Of a DNA stretch of 64,000 nt, positions 1 through 9,465 are shown one piece after another. The translations under genes were made by a program, and so were the position numbers. The DNA lies in contig NZ_OY764190.1 in assembly GCF_963668215.1 (NCBI RefSeq), positions 2,728,001-2,792,000 on the forward strand. Reading direction: 5' to 3'. The stretch's first letter is position 1, and each line of letters opens with the position of its first letter. Under the pieces are notes generated by a model. That model was given only the letters and a program-made list of their open reading frames with translations, was not told the origin of the DNA and did no database searches. The DNA is from an uncultured Desulfosarcina sp. Lineage in GTDB: Bacteria; Desulfobacterota; Desulfobacteria; Desulfobacterales; Desulfosarcinaceae.

Positions 1-1408
1 TGATCATGCGGGCGCCCATGGTCCCCAGTGCGCGGACGGCGGCAAAGATGGCCCGGTCCAGGGAGCGGCGCATCGAGGCGTCCGCCTCCACGATGTTGCC
101 CACCGGTAGTTTGGGCATCAAATTCAGTTCCCACTGGGATGTCTGGGCCTTAGGAACGAAAACCAGAACCCGTTCGTCCTCGAAAACCACCAGGCTGCGC
201 TCGCCTTTTTCGTTCCCATCCATTCGCCGGTTTTCCATGATCGCCTGCTCGTAGCACTCGAAAAAACCTTTGCCCGTCTCTCGCCGAAACGCCTCGACGC
301 AATTTTTTACCAGATCGCCGCAGGCATAGGCCGGCATACTTCCCTGCCCATCGGCCAAGTGGACCCGGCCGGGAATCAGGGCGTACTGCTGGTGAATCTG
401 CTGGTGGGAGGCGTGCAGGCGATACCCGCTGGGGGCGTAGTCGAAACCGAAATTCCAGCCCCACAGCGTTCGGTCGAAATCCAACGAATCCGATTTTTGC
501 AACCGGGAGAGAATTTTTTTCCGGAGCACCTCCAACTCCTGCTCCGATAGGAGATGCCCACAGGATCCGACCGGCTCGCCCGACTGGCCGGCCAGGCGGG
601 CATAGCTGCGCTGATAATAAAGGTGGCGCATGGCAGCCACGTCCTGAAGGGTCAGATCCTGCAGGCGGTACCGCACGGCCTCGTCGGCCATATTGGCGGC
701 ATAGTGGCCCCAGGGAATGTAGGAGTTGCGCCGCAGGTACTCGAATACGTGGCTGTGGGCGTCGGACCATTCCCCCACGATTTCGCTGTCTCCCTGGGCG
801 CCGGGGCGCAGCACCATGGCCTGTTTGTAACTATCGGGAAGATGCGGGTTGTTGGCAACGGCTTCAAAGAGGTCTTCGTCGGCGACGTCGGCCTTGATTT
901 TACCGTCGGCCCGCTTGACGAAGGGCAATCCCCAGGGCCGGCCGCTGCTTTTCTCCAGGCACAGGCTGCAGGCCATATGGGCCAGGCAGCACAGGTCCCG
1001 GGAGTCGGTCGAGGTTGTCGCCAGGGCCAGTTGAAGGGGCCGGGGAAGGCTCCGGATGGCGCTGGCGGCCGAGGCGTCGTCGGGATAGGCGTCGGAAAAG
1101 GAGACTTCGGGTGATCGGGGCAGCCGAATGGAATCTGGATCGTCAGCCCGGCTGTCGGCCCAGGGCTTGCCGATATAGGTCGTCCCCCGGAAAGAAAAGG
1201 CGTTGGGCACCTCGAAAATCGCGTCCGCAGCCGGTTCCCGGACCGGCCCTTGCGGGAAGTTGGCGGCATTGCGGTGGCGGGTGCCGTCGGGGAAAAGGCC
1301 CAGGTCGGCCACTACGGCCGCCGTCCGAAAATTGTCGGCTGTGAAGTGGGGGCGGTGGATGCCGTAAACGAACCGTCCCGCCGGCGAAACACAGGTGCGC
1401 AGTTCCAT
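1..1408 (-). CDS. GalT/HIT-like nucleotidyltransferase-fold protein, partial (runs off left edge)
   Basis: Open reading frame on the minus strand from ATG at 1408, uninterrupted to the window edge (469 codons seen). The start is supported by AAGGA seven bases upstream. The last part reads like the C-terminal HIT-fold half of galactose-1-phosphate uridylyltransferase relatives: a conserved-looking 'LVVFEDERVLVFVPKA' strand followed by 'WELNLMPKLPVGNI' and a helix with many Arg/Ala. The N-terminal part is not recognisable to me, and a cysteine pair occurs near 'CCLAHMACSLC'. Substrate cannot be deduced. It is transcribed divergently from the polyketide synthase with 293 bp between the starts; I see no convincing promoter in that gap. 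The family call is inference from the C-terminal pattern; the reading frame itself is secure because the other frames look like shadows. Confidence 0.6.
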   Translation of the reverse strand, partial: MELRTCVSPAGRFVYGIHRPHFTADNFRTAAVVADLGLFPDGTRHRNAANFPQGPVREPAADAIFEVPNAFSFRGTTYIGKPWADSRADDPDSIRLPRSPEVSFSDAYPDDASAASAIRSLPRPLQLALATTSTDSRDLCCLAHMACSLCLEKSSGRPWGLPFVKRADGKIKADVADEDLFEAVANNPHLPDSYKQAMVLRPGAQGDSEIVGEWSDAHSHVFEYLRRNSYIPWGHYAANMADEAVRYRLQDLTLQDVAAMRHLYYQRSYARLAGQSGEPVGSCGHLLSEQELEVLRKKILSRLQKSDSLDFDRTLWGWNFGFDYAPSGYRLHASHQQIHQQYALIPGRVHLADGQGSMPAYACGDLVKNCVEAFRRETGKGFFECYEQAIMENRRMDGNEKGERSLVVFEDERVLVFVPKAQTSQWELNLMPKLPVGNIVEADASMRRSLDRAIFAAVRALGTMGARMI

Positions 1409-1701
1409 GACGCGTTCCTTGGTTTTAAAATGGTAAAAAAGAACCACCGGCGTCGACAAATGTATACCGATGGCAGTGTGCTGAATTTTCCTTTTATGGC
1501 ACATCCCGTTTTTTTTTGCGAGTTCGGAAAGCCGGCTACAGGCCAATAGCCGCAATTTGTATAACGATATCTATTGGTTCCAAAAAAAACTGGCATGAAA
1601 ATTTCATGGATGACGATGTTCTTTTCCATTCGTTTGTCAATCAACGTTCCACGCATTTTCGATCGGCTGGAAGATCGTTTTGATGGGAAAGGAAGGCAAA
1701 C

Positions 1702-4700
1702 ATGGATCGTCCTGCATCGTCAGAAGCCATCGCCGTCATCGGACTGGCCTGCTACTATCCGGACGCTGCAAGTCCTGCACAATTGTGGGAAAATATCCTG
1801 GCCCGCCGACGGCAGTTCCGAAAGTTTCCGGACTGCCGCCTGCCCCTTGCAGACTACTACGATTCCGATAAAAAAGCGCCCGACAAAACCTACGGCCGCC
1901 AGGCCGCGTTCATCGACGGCTTTGCCTTCGACTGGGCGGAAAGACGCATTCCGCTTTCGACCGTTCAAACAACGGACATTGTCCATTGGCTGGCCCTGGA
2001 AACCAGCCTGCAGGCCGTCGCCGATGCCGGGTACACCAAGGATCGCCTCCCCGGCCGGCGGACCGGCGTCATTGTCGGCAATACCCTCACCGGCGAGCAG
2101 ACCCGGGCCGGTACCATGCGGCTGCGCTGGCCCTTTGTGCGCCGGGCCCTGCATGCCGCCGCGCGGGAACAGGGGATGGCGGACAGCCAGCTCGAACCGC
2201 TCACCCGGATGCTGAAAGAGCGCTATACCGCGGTTTTCCCGCCCGTTGACGAGGACACGCTCGCCGGCGGGCTTTCCAATACCATTGCCGGGCGGATCTG
2301 CAACCATCTCGACCTGATGGGCGGTGGATTCACCATCGACGGGGCCTGTTCCTCATCTTTGCTGGCCGCGGCCCATGCCGCCTCGCGCCTTGCGGACGGG
2401 GATCTGGACTTGGCCATCGTGGGCGGGGTGGACATCAGCCTGGATCCCTTCGAGTTGATCGGTTTTGCCAAAACCGGCGCCCTGACCGACGATGATATGA
2501 CGGTTTACGACCGCGGCGGCAAAGGCTTTATCCCCGGCGAAGGCTGCGGTTTCATGGTGCTCAAGCCGCTGGATGCCGCCCGCCGGGACGGCGACCGCGT
2601 GTATGCGGTGATTCACGGATGGGGGATCTCGTCCGACGGGGGCGGTTCCGGCATCACCGCGCCCAACGCCGCCGGCCAAACCCTGGCCCTGGAGCGGGCC
2701 TACCGGCACGCCCCCCACGGCATCCAGGATCTGGATTTCATCGAAGGCCACGGAACCGGCACCACGGTGGGCGACCGCACGGAGCTGGAGGCCATCGCCA
2801 GGGCCATGGGCAGGCAGCCAGTGTCCCGGGGGCAGCTGCGGCCCTGCGGCATCACTTCCCTAAAATCCATTATCGGCCACACAAAGGCCGCTTCCGGCAT
2901 CGGCGGACTGATCAAGGCCGTCATGGCCGTCAATCGCCGGGTCATCCCCCCCACTGCGGCCTGCAGAAATCCCCACCAGGCCTTCGATTCCGACGCCCGC
3001 AGGCTGTATCCCGTGCGTCTGGGCCGGAAGGAATCCGGGGATAGAAGCTTGACCGCCGGAGTCTCTTCCATGGGTTTCGGCGGCATCAACTGCCACATCA
3101 CCCTGGTTTCCGGGGATGCGCCGGACAGGCGGCTGGAGCCCGCCCTGGACGAGGGCGCCCTGATGGCCCACGCCCAGGAAACCGAACTTTTCGTCATGGG
3201 GGCCGACAACAAAGCGGCCCTGCTGGAAACCCTTGCCGAAGTGAAGCGCATCGCTGACGGCATCAGCATGGCCGAAATGGCCGACCTTTCCGCGGATTTG
3301 ACCCGCCGGGTGCCGCCGGATGCCAGCCTGAGAGCGGCCATCGTGGCCGGCCATCCGGATGATCTGCTGCAGCGCCTCAGCCGGCTGAAAACGGCATTGC
3401 AGGAGGCCGATGAATCGTCGCCGGCCGCACCGGATGGATTGGGTGGACCCGACATCCGCCTGGGTACGGGCCGCGAGGCCTTGCGGATTGGATTTCTTTT
3501 TCCCGGCCAGGGATCTCAGCAGTTCAACATGGCCCGCAACCTGGTGCAGCGGTTTTCCTGGGCTCGGGAATGGGTGGATCAGGCGGATCGGATTACCCGC
3601 GGACGGACCGGCACTCCGGTGAGTCGGCTGATTTATCGGGACACCGACCGGGCGCCCGACCCGGAAGAGCGGGATCGCTGGTTCCGCGCCCTTTCCCGAA
3701 CCGAAAACGCCCAGCCGGCTATCTGTCTCGCTTCCCTGCTGTGGCTGGAGTATCTGCGGCGCCTCGGCATCCGGCCGGCTGCTGTCGGCGGGCACAGCCT
3801 GGGAGAGTTGAGCGCCTGCTTTGCCGGCGGACTTTTCGACGGCGCGACGCTGCTGGATTTCGCCGCCCGTCGCGGCCATATCATGTCCGTTTCCAATTCG
3901 GTGCCGGGCGCAATGGTGGGCCTGCGCTGCGACGAAGCCGCGGCCCGGGACATGATGGCAAAGGTAGACGGCTACATTGCAGTGGCCAATCTCAACAGCC
4001 CCCGGCAGACCGTCCTTTCCGGCGAGACAACCGCCGTTGAAGGCATGCTGAAAATCGCCCGGGAAAACGGTATCGACGCCCGCATGCTGCCGGTTACCAG
4101 CGCCTTTCACAGCCGCCTGTGCGAGGACGCCGCCCGGCAGGTGGGGAAGATGGCCCTGCTGGATACGGCCAGTTCCGAGGCAGCCTGCCTCATTTTTTCC
4201 AGCATCGATGGTGATATTTTAAAGCATGAGGGGCCGCTGCGCGACCACTTCTCCCGCCAGATTCGATCCCGGGTCAACTTCATGGCCATGGTGCGCAGCA
4301 TGACGAGCCGCTGCGATGTGATGATCGAGGTGGGGCCGGGCCGGGTGCTGACCGGGCTGGTGGGTGATCTCGCCGGTCAAGCGCCTGTGGCATGCCTCCC
4401 GGTGGAAAGTTCGCCCGGAAACGCAACGGATCTCAATCGCGTCCTGGCGCTCCTGTTTGCCAGCGGTGTGCCCATTTCCTGGCAGGGGCTGTTCGAAAAC
4501 CGCCTGATCCGACCCTTTGTTCCGGCGGCGGAGAAGTCGTTTGTGGCCAATCCCTGCGAAGCCGTTCCCCGAAGCGATGGTTCGGACGGTGATGTCTCTG
4601 AAAAGCTGCCGGCCGTTCTGGCCGAAGCCTTCGCCGGGGTGCCGGCGGCGCTGGTCAGCCGCTATCTCGCGTCCCGCGGAGAATTTCTGAACCGTGTCGT

Positions 4701-7700
4701 GCAGGCCGACCTTTCCTTCTGGGATCCGGATGCCCGCCCGGCCGCCGCCGATGAGCGGCAGCAACCGGAGGCCGGGGCGTTGGGAGGCAAGCGCATGCAG
4801 GAGGCGCTGTATGGCCTGGTCGCGGAAGCGACGGGCTTTTCCCCCGATAGCCTGACACGTAAATCCCGCCTGCTGGACGATCTGAATCTGGATTCCATCA
4901 AGGCCGGCGACCTGATCGCCCGCTTCGCCAAAACCTGCGGCATTGCCTTTCCCGATCCGGCCCTGCTGGCCAACGCCGCCCTGGGCGAATTGATCGACGC
5001 CGCCACGCGGTTGAACGAATCCACTTGTGAATCGGCACCTGCCCCGCCGGATGCGCTGGAGACCCTGCTCGATCAGGCCGGACGGATCACCGGCTTTCCC
5101 GATGCCGCCCTCGACCCGGACCTTCCGGTGGAAAGAGGCCTGAATATTGGTACGGACAAACTCGAATTGCTGGTCCGGCGAACGGCCCGGGTGCTGGGAA
5201 TCCAGGCCCAATTGGACATCGACCCCTTGCGTTCCCGGAGTCTGAACCAGATCGCCGCGATTTTAGACCGGCTGCGAAACGAGCAGCAAGGCACCGGAGA
5301 CGCCCGGGGCACTTTCGCCGGCCAGCCCACCTGGGTGCGCAATTTCAGCATGGATCTGGTCGAGACCCCGTACCCCAGATTCCCCGATACCTGGCGGCGG
5401 CGGTCGGAAGATGACTGGCAGAAGGCCCGTGTCCTGATCCTGCACGCTGAAGATACAAGCGAACTGGCCGAATTGCTCGGCCAGCACCTCTTCCAGCAGG
5501 GTGCGACAATCCACCGGGCGGCTTTTAATGCCGAAACTACCGACGCGCAGGTCAAAGATGCCGCTTTTTCCCACCTGCTGGCCCTGCTGCCCAAAGAGGC
5601 GCGGGGAGAAGGGGACCGCGGCGCTTTTCTTAAACGGATGATCGCGATGCGCGCCAGCATCGTCGCCCCACCGCCGGCCGCCGAGGCGCCCCGGCGCCGG
5701 ACCACGGTGGCCTATGTCCAGTTCGGCGGGGGCGTTTTCGGACGCGATCCGCGGTTTGCCAATCCGGAGCGGTGCGCTGCAATGGCCTTGGCCGCCAGCC
5801 TGCACCTGGAGCGCAGCGACCTGCGCGTCCGGGTGGTGGATTTCAACCCGGCGCTGCCGGCAGAGGTCATCGCCTGGGAAACGATCGCCGAGTTGACCAC
5901 CTCGGACCGTTTTGCGGCGGTGGGCTACGATCTGGACCGCACCCGCCGGACTTTTTTCCCGCGTCTGATCGATCCGCTGGCGTTCAACCCACGCAGCCTT
6001 CAATGGTCGCCGGAGGACGTCATCCTGGTCACCGGGGGCGCCAAGGGCATTACGGCGGTCTGCGCCCTGGCCGTGGCCCGGAAGACCGGGGTACGCATGG
6101 CCCTGGTGGGGCGCACGGCGCATCCGGATGAATCCGACGCGACATCCGCCTCCCAAGAAATTCGCACCCAACTAAAACGGTTTGCCGCAAACCGGTTGAC
6201 CGCCGACTATTTTTCCTGCGACATGGTCGACCGCAAGGCCGTGGACCGGCTGCTGAAGGCGGTGGAAGCGCGCCTGGGTCCGGTCACCGGCATCATTCAC
6301 GGTGCCGGACTCAACCGGCCGCGGCTAACCGGCCAGGTCGATCCCCAACGGGCCTATGACGAAACCGCACCGAAGGTTCTGGGATTGTTGCACCTGCTGG
6401 ACGCGCTTTCGGCCAAACCGCCCAAACTGATCGTGGGCATGGGATCGATCATCGGCCTTACCGGCATGCCCGGCAACGGCTGGTACGGCTTTTCCAACGA
6501 GACGATGGACATTGCCCTGCGCGGTTTCACGGCCGACCACCCCGAGACCCAAACGATAAATGTGGCTTACAGCATCTGGAGGGACGAAGGCATGGGGGCC
6601 CGTATGGGCAGCGTGGACCTGCTGCGGGAAAAAGGCATCGACGCCATCCCCACCAACGAGGGCGTCGACCGTTTCCTGCGCCTTTTCACCCATGATCCGG
6701 AAAGCTGCCAGGTGGTCGTGACCGCCCGCCTGGGAGGCCTGGACACCTGGTATCAGGACCCCGTCGCGGTGCCGGAGGACCTGCGGTTTCTCGAAAAGCA
6801 AGTCCACCTGACGCCCGGCGTGGAAGCCGTGTTCAGGGCGCATCTGACCCTGGACAGCGATCCCTACCTGCGCGACCATAATTTTCAGGGTTCCTACCTG
6901 CTTCCCACGGTTTTCGGGCTGGAGGCCATGGCCCAGGCGGCGATGTTTCTGACCGGCAGAAAGGCGTTGTCCCGATTGCAGATCCGGGACGTCCGGCTGC
7001 TGCGGCCCATCACCGTGGATCCGCAGACCGGGGCCGATATCGTCATCCGCGCCGTCGTGGACGAATCCAACGCCGACGGCGTGACCCGGGTTCGGGCCGG
7101 CATCGTCAAGGAAGGGACCGGCGTCCAGTCGGACTCTTTCTCGGCCACCCTGGTTTTCGATCCGGAATCGGCCGCGGATGCGGAAGTCATCTCATTTCCA
7201 GACGCTCCCTTGCCTCTGGTCCCCGAGACCGATCTGTACCGCCCCGCGCTGCTTTTCCAAGGGCCGCGCTTCCAGGGCATCCAGGCCATCCGGGAGATCC
7301 GGCAAAACGATGAGAAGACAGGAACGGCCCTGTTCTCCTCGCAGCCAACCCCGCCCGAAGATCGCTCGACGGCAGCCTTTGGAGAAGAAAAGGCCTTGAG
7401 CCTGTGCCTGGGCGATGCGTTTTTCACTGACACCCTGCTGCAGAGCGCCGCGCTGCTGGTCCCGCAGGACACCAGCCTGCCGGTATCCATCGAACGCCTG
7501 GATCTGTGCGAAGAATTTTTCGAAGCCACGACGCCGGCCAGGGTTCGCGTGGACCTGCTGGGCCGCGAACAGAGCGATCTGATTTACCGGGTGGTCGCCG
7601 TGGGTGAAGACGGCGCCGTGCGGGCCGTGCTGGACGGCTATCGGTTGAGAATTCTCAAGCACCACGAGGACTATCCCACCGTAACCGATCTCGTTGCTCC

Positions 7701-9462
7701 CGAACGGCGAGACCGGCAATTGATCCGCGACATTCTGGAAACGGCCTGCCGGCAATTGATGGTGGACGCCCCGGTTGTGGATGCGGCCTGCATTATGGGC
7801 TTGCACGACATGCCGAAGGCCCGGCGGCGCGAGGCCCAGCAGCCTTTGCTGAGAAGGGCGCTGGACCACGCCTGCGAAGCGTACGGTATCGAGGCAAAAG
7901 CGCCGGCCGTGAGCTGGCTGGACAACGGCAAGCCGGTGGTTGCGGGGCTGGATTCCCGTGAACTGGACGTTTCGCTGACCCACGAGGACCGGATCTGCCT
8001 GTGCGCCCTGGGCCCCGGTCCGGTGGGATGCGACCTGGCCACCATTACCCCCCGCTCCCGGGAAGGTTGGCGCGGACTGCTGGGCGCGGGACACATGGCC
8101 CTTTTCGATCTTCTCTTGGAAAAAGGAGAATCTCCGGACAGCGCAGGGACGCGCGTCTGGGCCGCCATGGAAGCCCTGGTCAAGGCCGGCGGCGATGTGG
8201 GTGCCGGTCTGCGGTTGGCAAAAAAAGCCGACGACGCCCTGCTCCTGGCCGGCAGTGACAGCGGCGGGAATCCGATTCAAGTTCTCACCATAGCCCTTCG
8301 GCTGACCTGGGGCGGACCGCGGATTCTGGCCGTCACCGTCACAGACAGGGCCGTGGAGCGGGTGCCCGAGCATCTGCTGACGGCCGACTACCCCGGATAC
8401 GAGCCGTTGTACGACACCCGGTCCTTTGAAATGATCGAAGGCGGCCCCCAGGGGCAGCTCGTATTCGTCCAGCGGCTGCCGGTCACCTTCCAGCCCAGCG
8501 CCAACCTGAGCCGCACCATCTACTTCTCCAACTACATCAAATGGATGGGCCATACCCGCGAGGCCTCGGCCTGGCCGGTGCTGGCCGAAATGTCCGACCA
8601 GTTTGCCAGCGGGCGCTGGGGAGGCGTGACCAATTACGGGCACCTGAAGATACTGGGGGAGGGCGGCACCAGCGACCGGATCGAAGTTCTCATGTGGGTC
8701 TCGGACAACAGCGGCCCGGAGAACTCCACCATGACCCTGTCCTACGATTTTCGCAAAATGCTTCCCGGCGGCGGATTCGAGCGGTTGGCCTTCTGCCGGC
8801 TGCAGACTACCTGGGTGGAGATCCTGGGGCCCGGCGTGGCCAAAGTGGCCCCCTATCCGGCCTATTACGGCCAGTTCATCGAAGACATGTGCCCGCGCTT
8901 CGACGCACCGGACGTCCCCGAGCCCCTGCCCGAAGCCCTAAAACACCTGTTCGAGGATGGCGATGATCCCGTGATTTATCTGGCGCCGGGCGGGCCGGTG
9001 GTCAGGCCCATCGTCCGTGAACAGATTTTCGAAACCACCCTGGCCCAGGCCAACCTGGTGGGCAATATCTATTATGCCAATTATTACGAATGGCAGGGGC
9101 AGATCCGGGACCGCTTTTTTTACGAACAGATTCCCGAGTATTTTCAGGGCATCGGCGAGAAGGGCGAACTGCTGGCCCTGGAAAGCCGGGTGGACCACCT
9201 GCGCGAGGCCATGCCCTTCGACCGCATTTTACTCACCCTGGCGATCAGGGAACTGCGCGCCTGCTCGGTGACCTTCCATGTGGACTATTTTCGCCTGGAG
9301 CCGGACAACAGCCGGGTCAAGATCGCCTACGGCATGCACCGGGCGGCCTGGACCCAGCGCGACGAAACGGGCCGACCCGTGGCCCGTCCCTTTCCTGACC
9401 AGTTGCGAAAAGCTTTCGAGACGCACATCCAGCAATCGGGAAACGACGGGAAAAACGTGTAA
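1702..9462 (+). CDS. Iterative type I polyketide synthase, enediyne-type, with fused PPTase and two hotdog thioesterase-like domains
   Basis: 2,586 residues; ATG preceded by GGAAGG. Domains read in order: ketosynthase (about 8-470; Cys216 in 'DGACSSSL', His350 in 'EGHGTGT', His393 in 'KSIIGHTKAASG'); acyltransferase (about 595-900; Ser699 in 'GHSLGE'); ACP (about 1030-1110; Ser1065 in 'LNLDSI'); a degenerate ACP-like segment (about 1115-1195; Thr1151 where Ser is expected); ketoreductase (NAD(P) motif 'TGGAKGI' 1444-1450, Ser1582, Tyr1595); hotdog dehydratase (His1726 in 'DHNFQGSYLLP', Asp1910 in 'DTLLQ'); integrated phosphopantetheinyl transferase (Asp2111 in 'VGCDLA', Glu2157 in 'WAAMEALVKA'); then two hotdog domains with 'TIYFSNYIKWMGHTRE' (2273-2287) and 'GNIYYANYYEWQGQIRDRFF' (from 2454), the second closely resembling enediyne E10 thioesterases. 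KS-AT-ACP-KR-DH-PPT order is the enediyne/PUFA-like iterative pattern, which yields linear polyenes. No E3/E4/E5/E9 cassette genes are visible, so the product is probably a polyene or hydrocarbon rather than a true enediyne (inference). Confidence 0.9.
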   Translation: MDRPASSEAIAVIGLACYYPDAASPAQLWENILARRRQFRKFPDCRLPLADYYDSDKKAPDKTYGRQAAFIDGFAFDWAERRIPLSTVQTTDIVHWLALETSLQAVADAGYTKDRLPGRRTGVIVGNTLTGEQTRAGTMRLRWPFVRRALHAAAREQGMADSQLEPLTRMLKERYTAVFPPVDEDTLAGGLSNTIAGRICNHLDLMGGGFTIDGACSSSLLAAAHAASRLADGDLDLAIVGGVDISLDPFELIGFAKTGALTDDDMTVYDRGGKGFIPGEGCGFMVLKPLDAARRDGDRVYAVIHGWGISSDGGGSGITAPNAAGQTLALERAYRHAPHGIQDLDFIEGHGTGTTVGDRTELEAIARAMGRQPVSRGQLRPCGITSLKSIIGHTKAASGIGGLIKAVMAVNRRVIPPTAACRNPHQAFDSDARRLYPVRLGRKESGDRSLTAGVSSMGFGGINCHITLVSGDAPDRRLEPALDEGALMAHAQETELFVMGADNKAALLETLAEVKRIADGISMAEMADLSADLTRRVPPDASLRAAIVAGHPDDLLQRLSRLKTALQEADESSPAAPDGLGGPDIRLGTGREALRIGFLFPGQGSQQFNMARNLVQRFSWAREWVDQADRITRGRTGTPVSRLIYRDTDRAPDPEERDRWFRALSRTENAQPAICLASLLWLEYLRRLGIRPAAVGGHSLGELSACFAGGLFDGATLLDFAARRGHIMSVSNSVPGAMVGLRCDEAAARDMMAKVDGYIAVANLNSPRQTVLSGETTAVEGMLKIARENGIDARMLPVTSAFHSRLCEDAARQVGKMALLDTASSEAACLIFSSIDGDILKHEGPLRDHFSRQIRSRVNFMAMVRSMTSRCDVMIEVGPGRVLTGLVGDLAGQAPVACLPVESSPGNATDLNRVLALLFASGVPISWQGLFENRLIRPFVPAAEKSFVANPCEAVPRSDGSDGDVSEKLPAVLAEAFAGVPAALVSRYLASRGEFLNRVVQADLSFWDPDARPAAADERQQPEAGALGGKRMQEALYGLVAEATGFSPDSLTRKSRLLDDLNLDSIKAGDLIARFAKTCGIAFPDPALLANAALGELIDAATRLNESTCESAPAPPDALETLLDQAGRITGFPDAALDPDLPVERGLNIGTDKLELLVRRTARVLGIQAQLDIDPLRSRSLNQIAAILDRLRNEQQGTGDARGTFAGQPTWVRNFSMDLVETPYPRFPDTWRRRSEDDWQKARVLILHAEDTSELAELLGQHLFQQGATIHRAAFNAETTDAQVKDAAFSHLLALLPKEARGEGDRGAFLKRMIAMRASIVAPPPAAEAPRRRTTVAYVQFGGGVFGRDPRFANPERCAAMALAASLHLERSDLRVRVVDFNPALPAEVIAWETIAELTTSDRFAAVGYDLDRTRRTFFPRLIDPLAFNPRSLQWSPEDVILVTGGAKGITAVCALAVARKTGVRMALVGRTAHPDESDATSASQEIRTQLKRFAANRLTADYFSCDMVDRKAVDRLLKAVEARLGPVTGIIHGAGLNRPRLTGQVDPQRAYDETAPKVLGLLHLLDALSAKPPKLIVGMGSIIGLTGMPGNGWYGFSNETMDIALRGFTADHPETQTINVAYSIWRDEGMGARMGSVDLLREKGIDAIPTNEGVDRFLRLFTHDPESCQVVVTARLGGLDTWYQDPVAVPEDLRFLEKQVHLTPGVEAVFRAHLTLDSDPYLRDHNFQGSYLLPTVFGLEAMAQAAMFLTGRKALSRLQIRDVRLLRPITVDPQTGADIVIRAVVDESNADGVTRVRAGIVKEGTGVQSDSFSATLVFDPESAADAEVISFPDAPLPLVPETDLYRPALLFQGPRFQGIQAIREIRQNDEKTGTALFSSQPTPPEDRSTAAFGEEKALSLCLGDAFFTDTLLQSAALLVPQDTSLPVSIERLDLCEEFFEATTPARVRVDLLGREQSDLIYRVVAVGEDGAVRAVLDGYRLRILKHHEDYPTVTDLVAPERRDRQLIRDILETACRQLMVDAPVVDAACIMGLHDMPKARRREAQQPLLRRALDHACEAYGIEAKAPAVSWLDNGKPVVAGLDSRELDVSLTHEDRICLCALGPGPVGCDLATITPRSREGWRGLLGAGHMALFDLLLEKGESPDSAGTRVWAAMEALVKAGGDVGAGLRLAKKADDALLLAGSDSGGNPIQVLTIALRLTWGGPRILAVTVTDRAVERVPEHLLTADYPGYEPLYDTRSFEMIEGGPQGQLVFVQRLPVTFQPSANLSRTIYFSNYIKWMGHTREASAWPVLAEMSDQFASGRWGGVTNYGHLKILGEGGTSDRIEVLMWVSDNSGPENSTMTLSYDFRKMLPGGGFERLAFCRLQTTWVEILGPGVAKVAPYPAYYGQFIEDMCPRFDAPDVPEPLPEALKHLFEDGDDPVIYLAPGGPVVRPIVREQIFETTLAQANLVGNIYYANYYEWQGQIRDRFFYEQIPEYFQGIGEKGELLALESRVDHLREAMPFDRILLTLAIRELRACSVTFHVDYFRLEPDNSRVKIAYGMHRAAWTQRDETGRPVARPFPDQLRKAFETHIQQSGNDGKNV

Positions 9463-9465
9463 GGG

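Noticed and set aside
1702..9462. PUFA (Pfa) synthase as the identity of the megaenzyme
   Set aside because: PUFA synthases have tandem ACPs, lack the integrated PPTase at this position and need PfaB-D partners, none of which are present.
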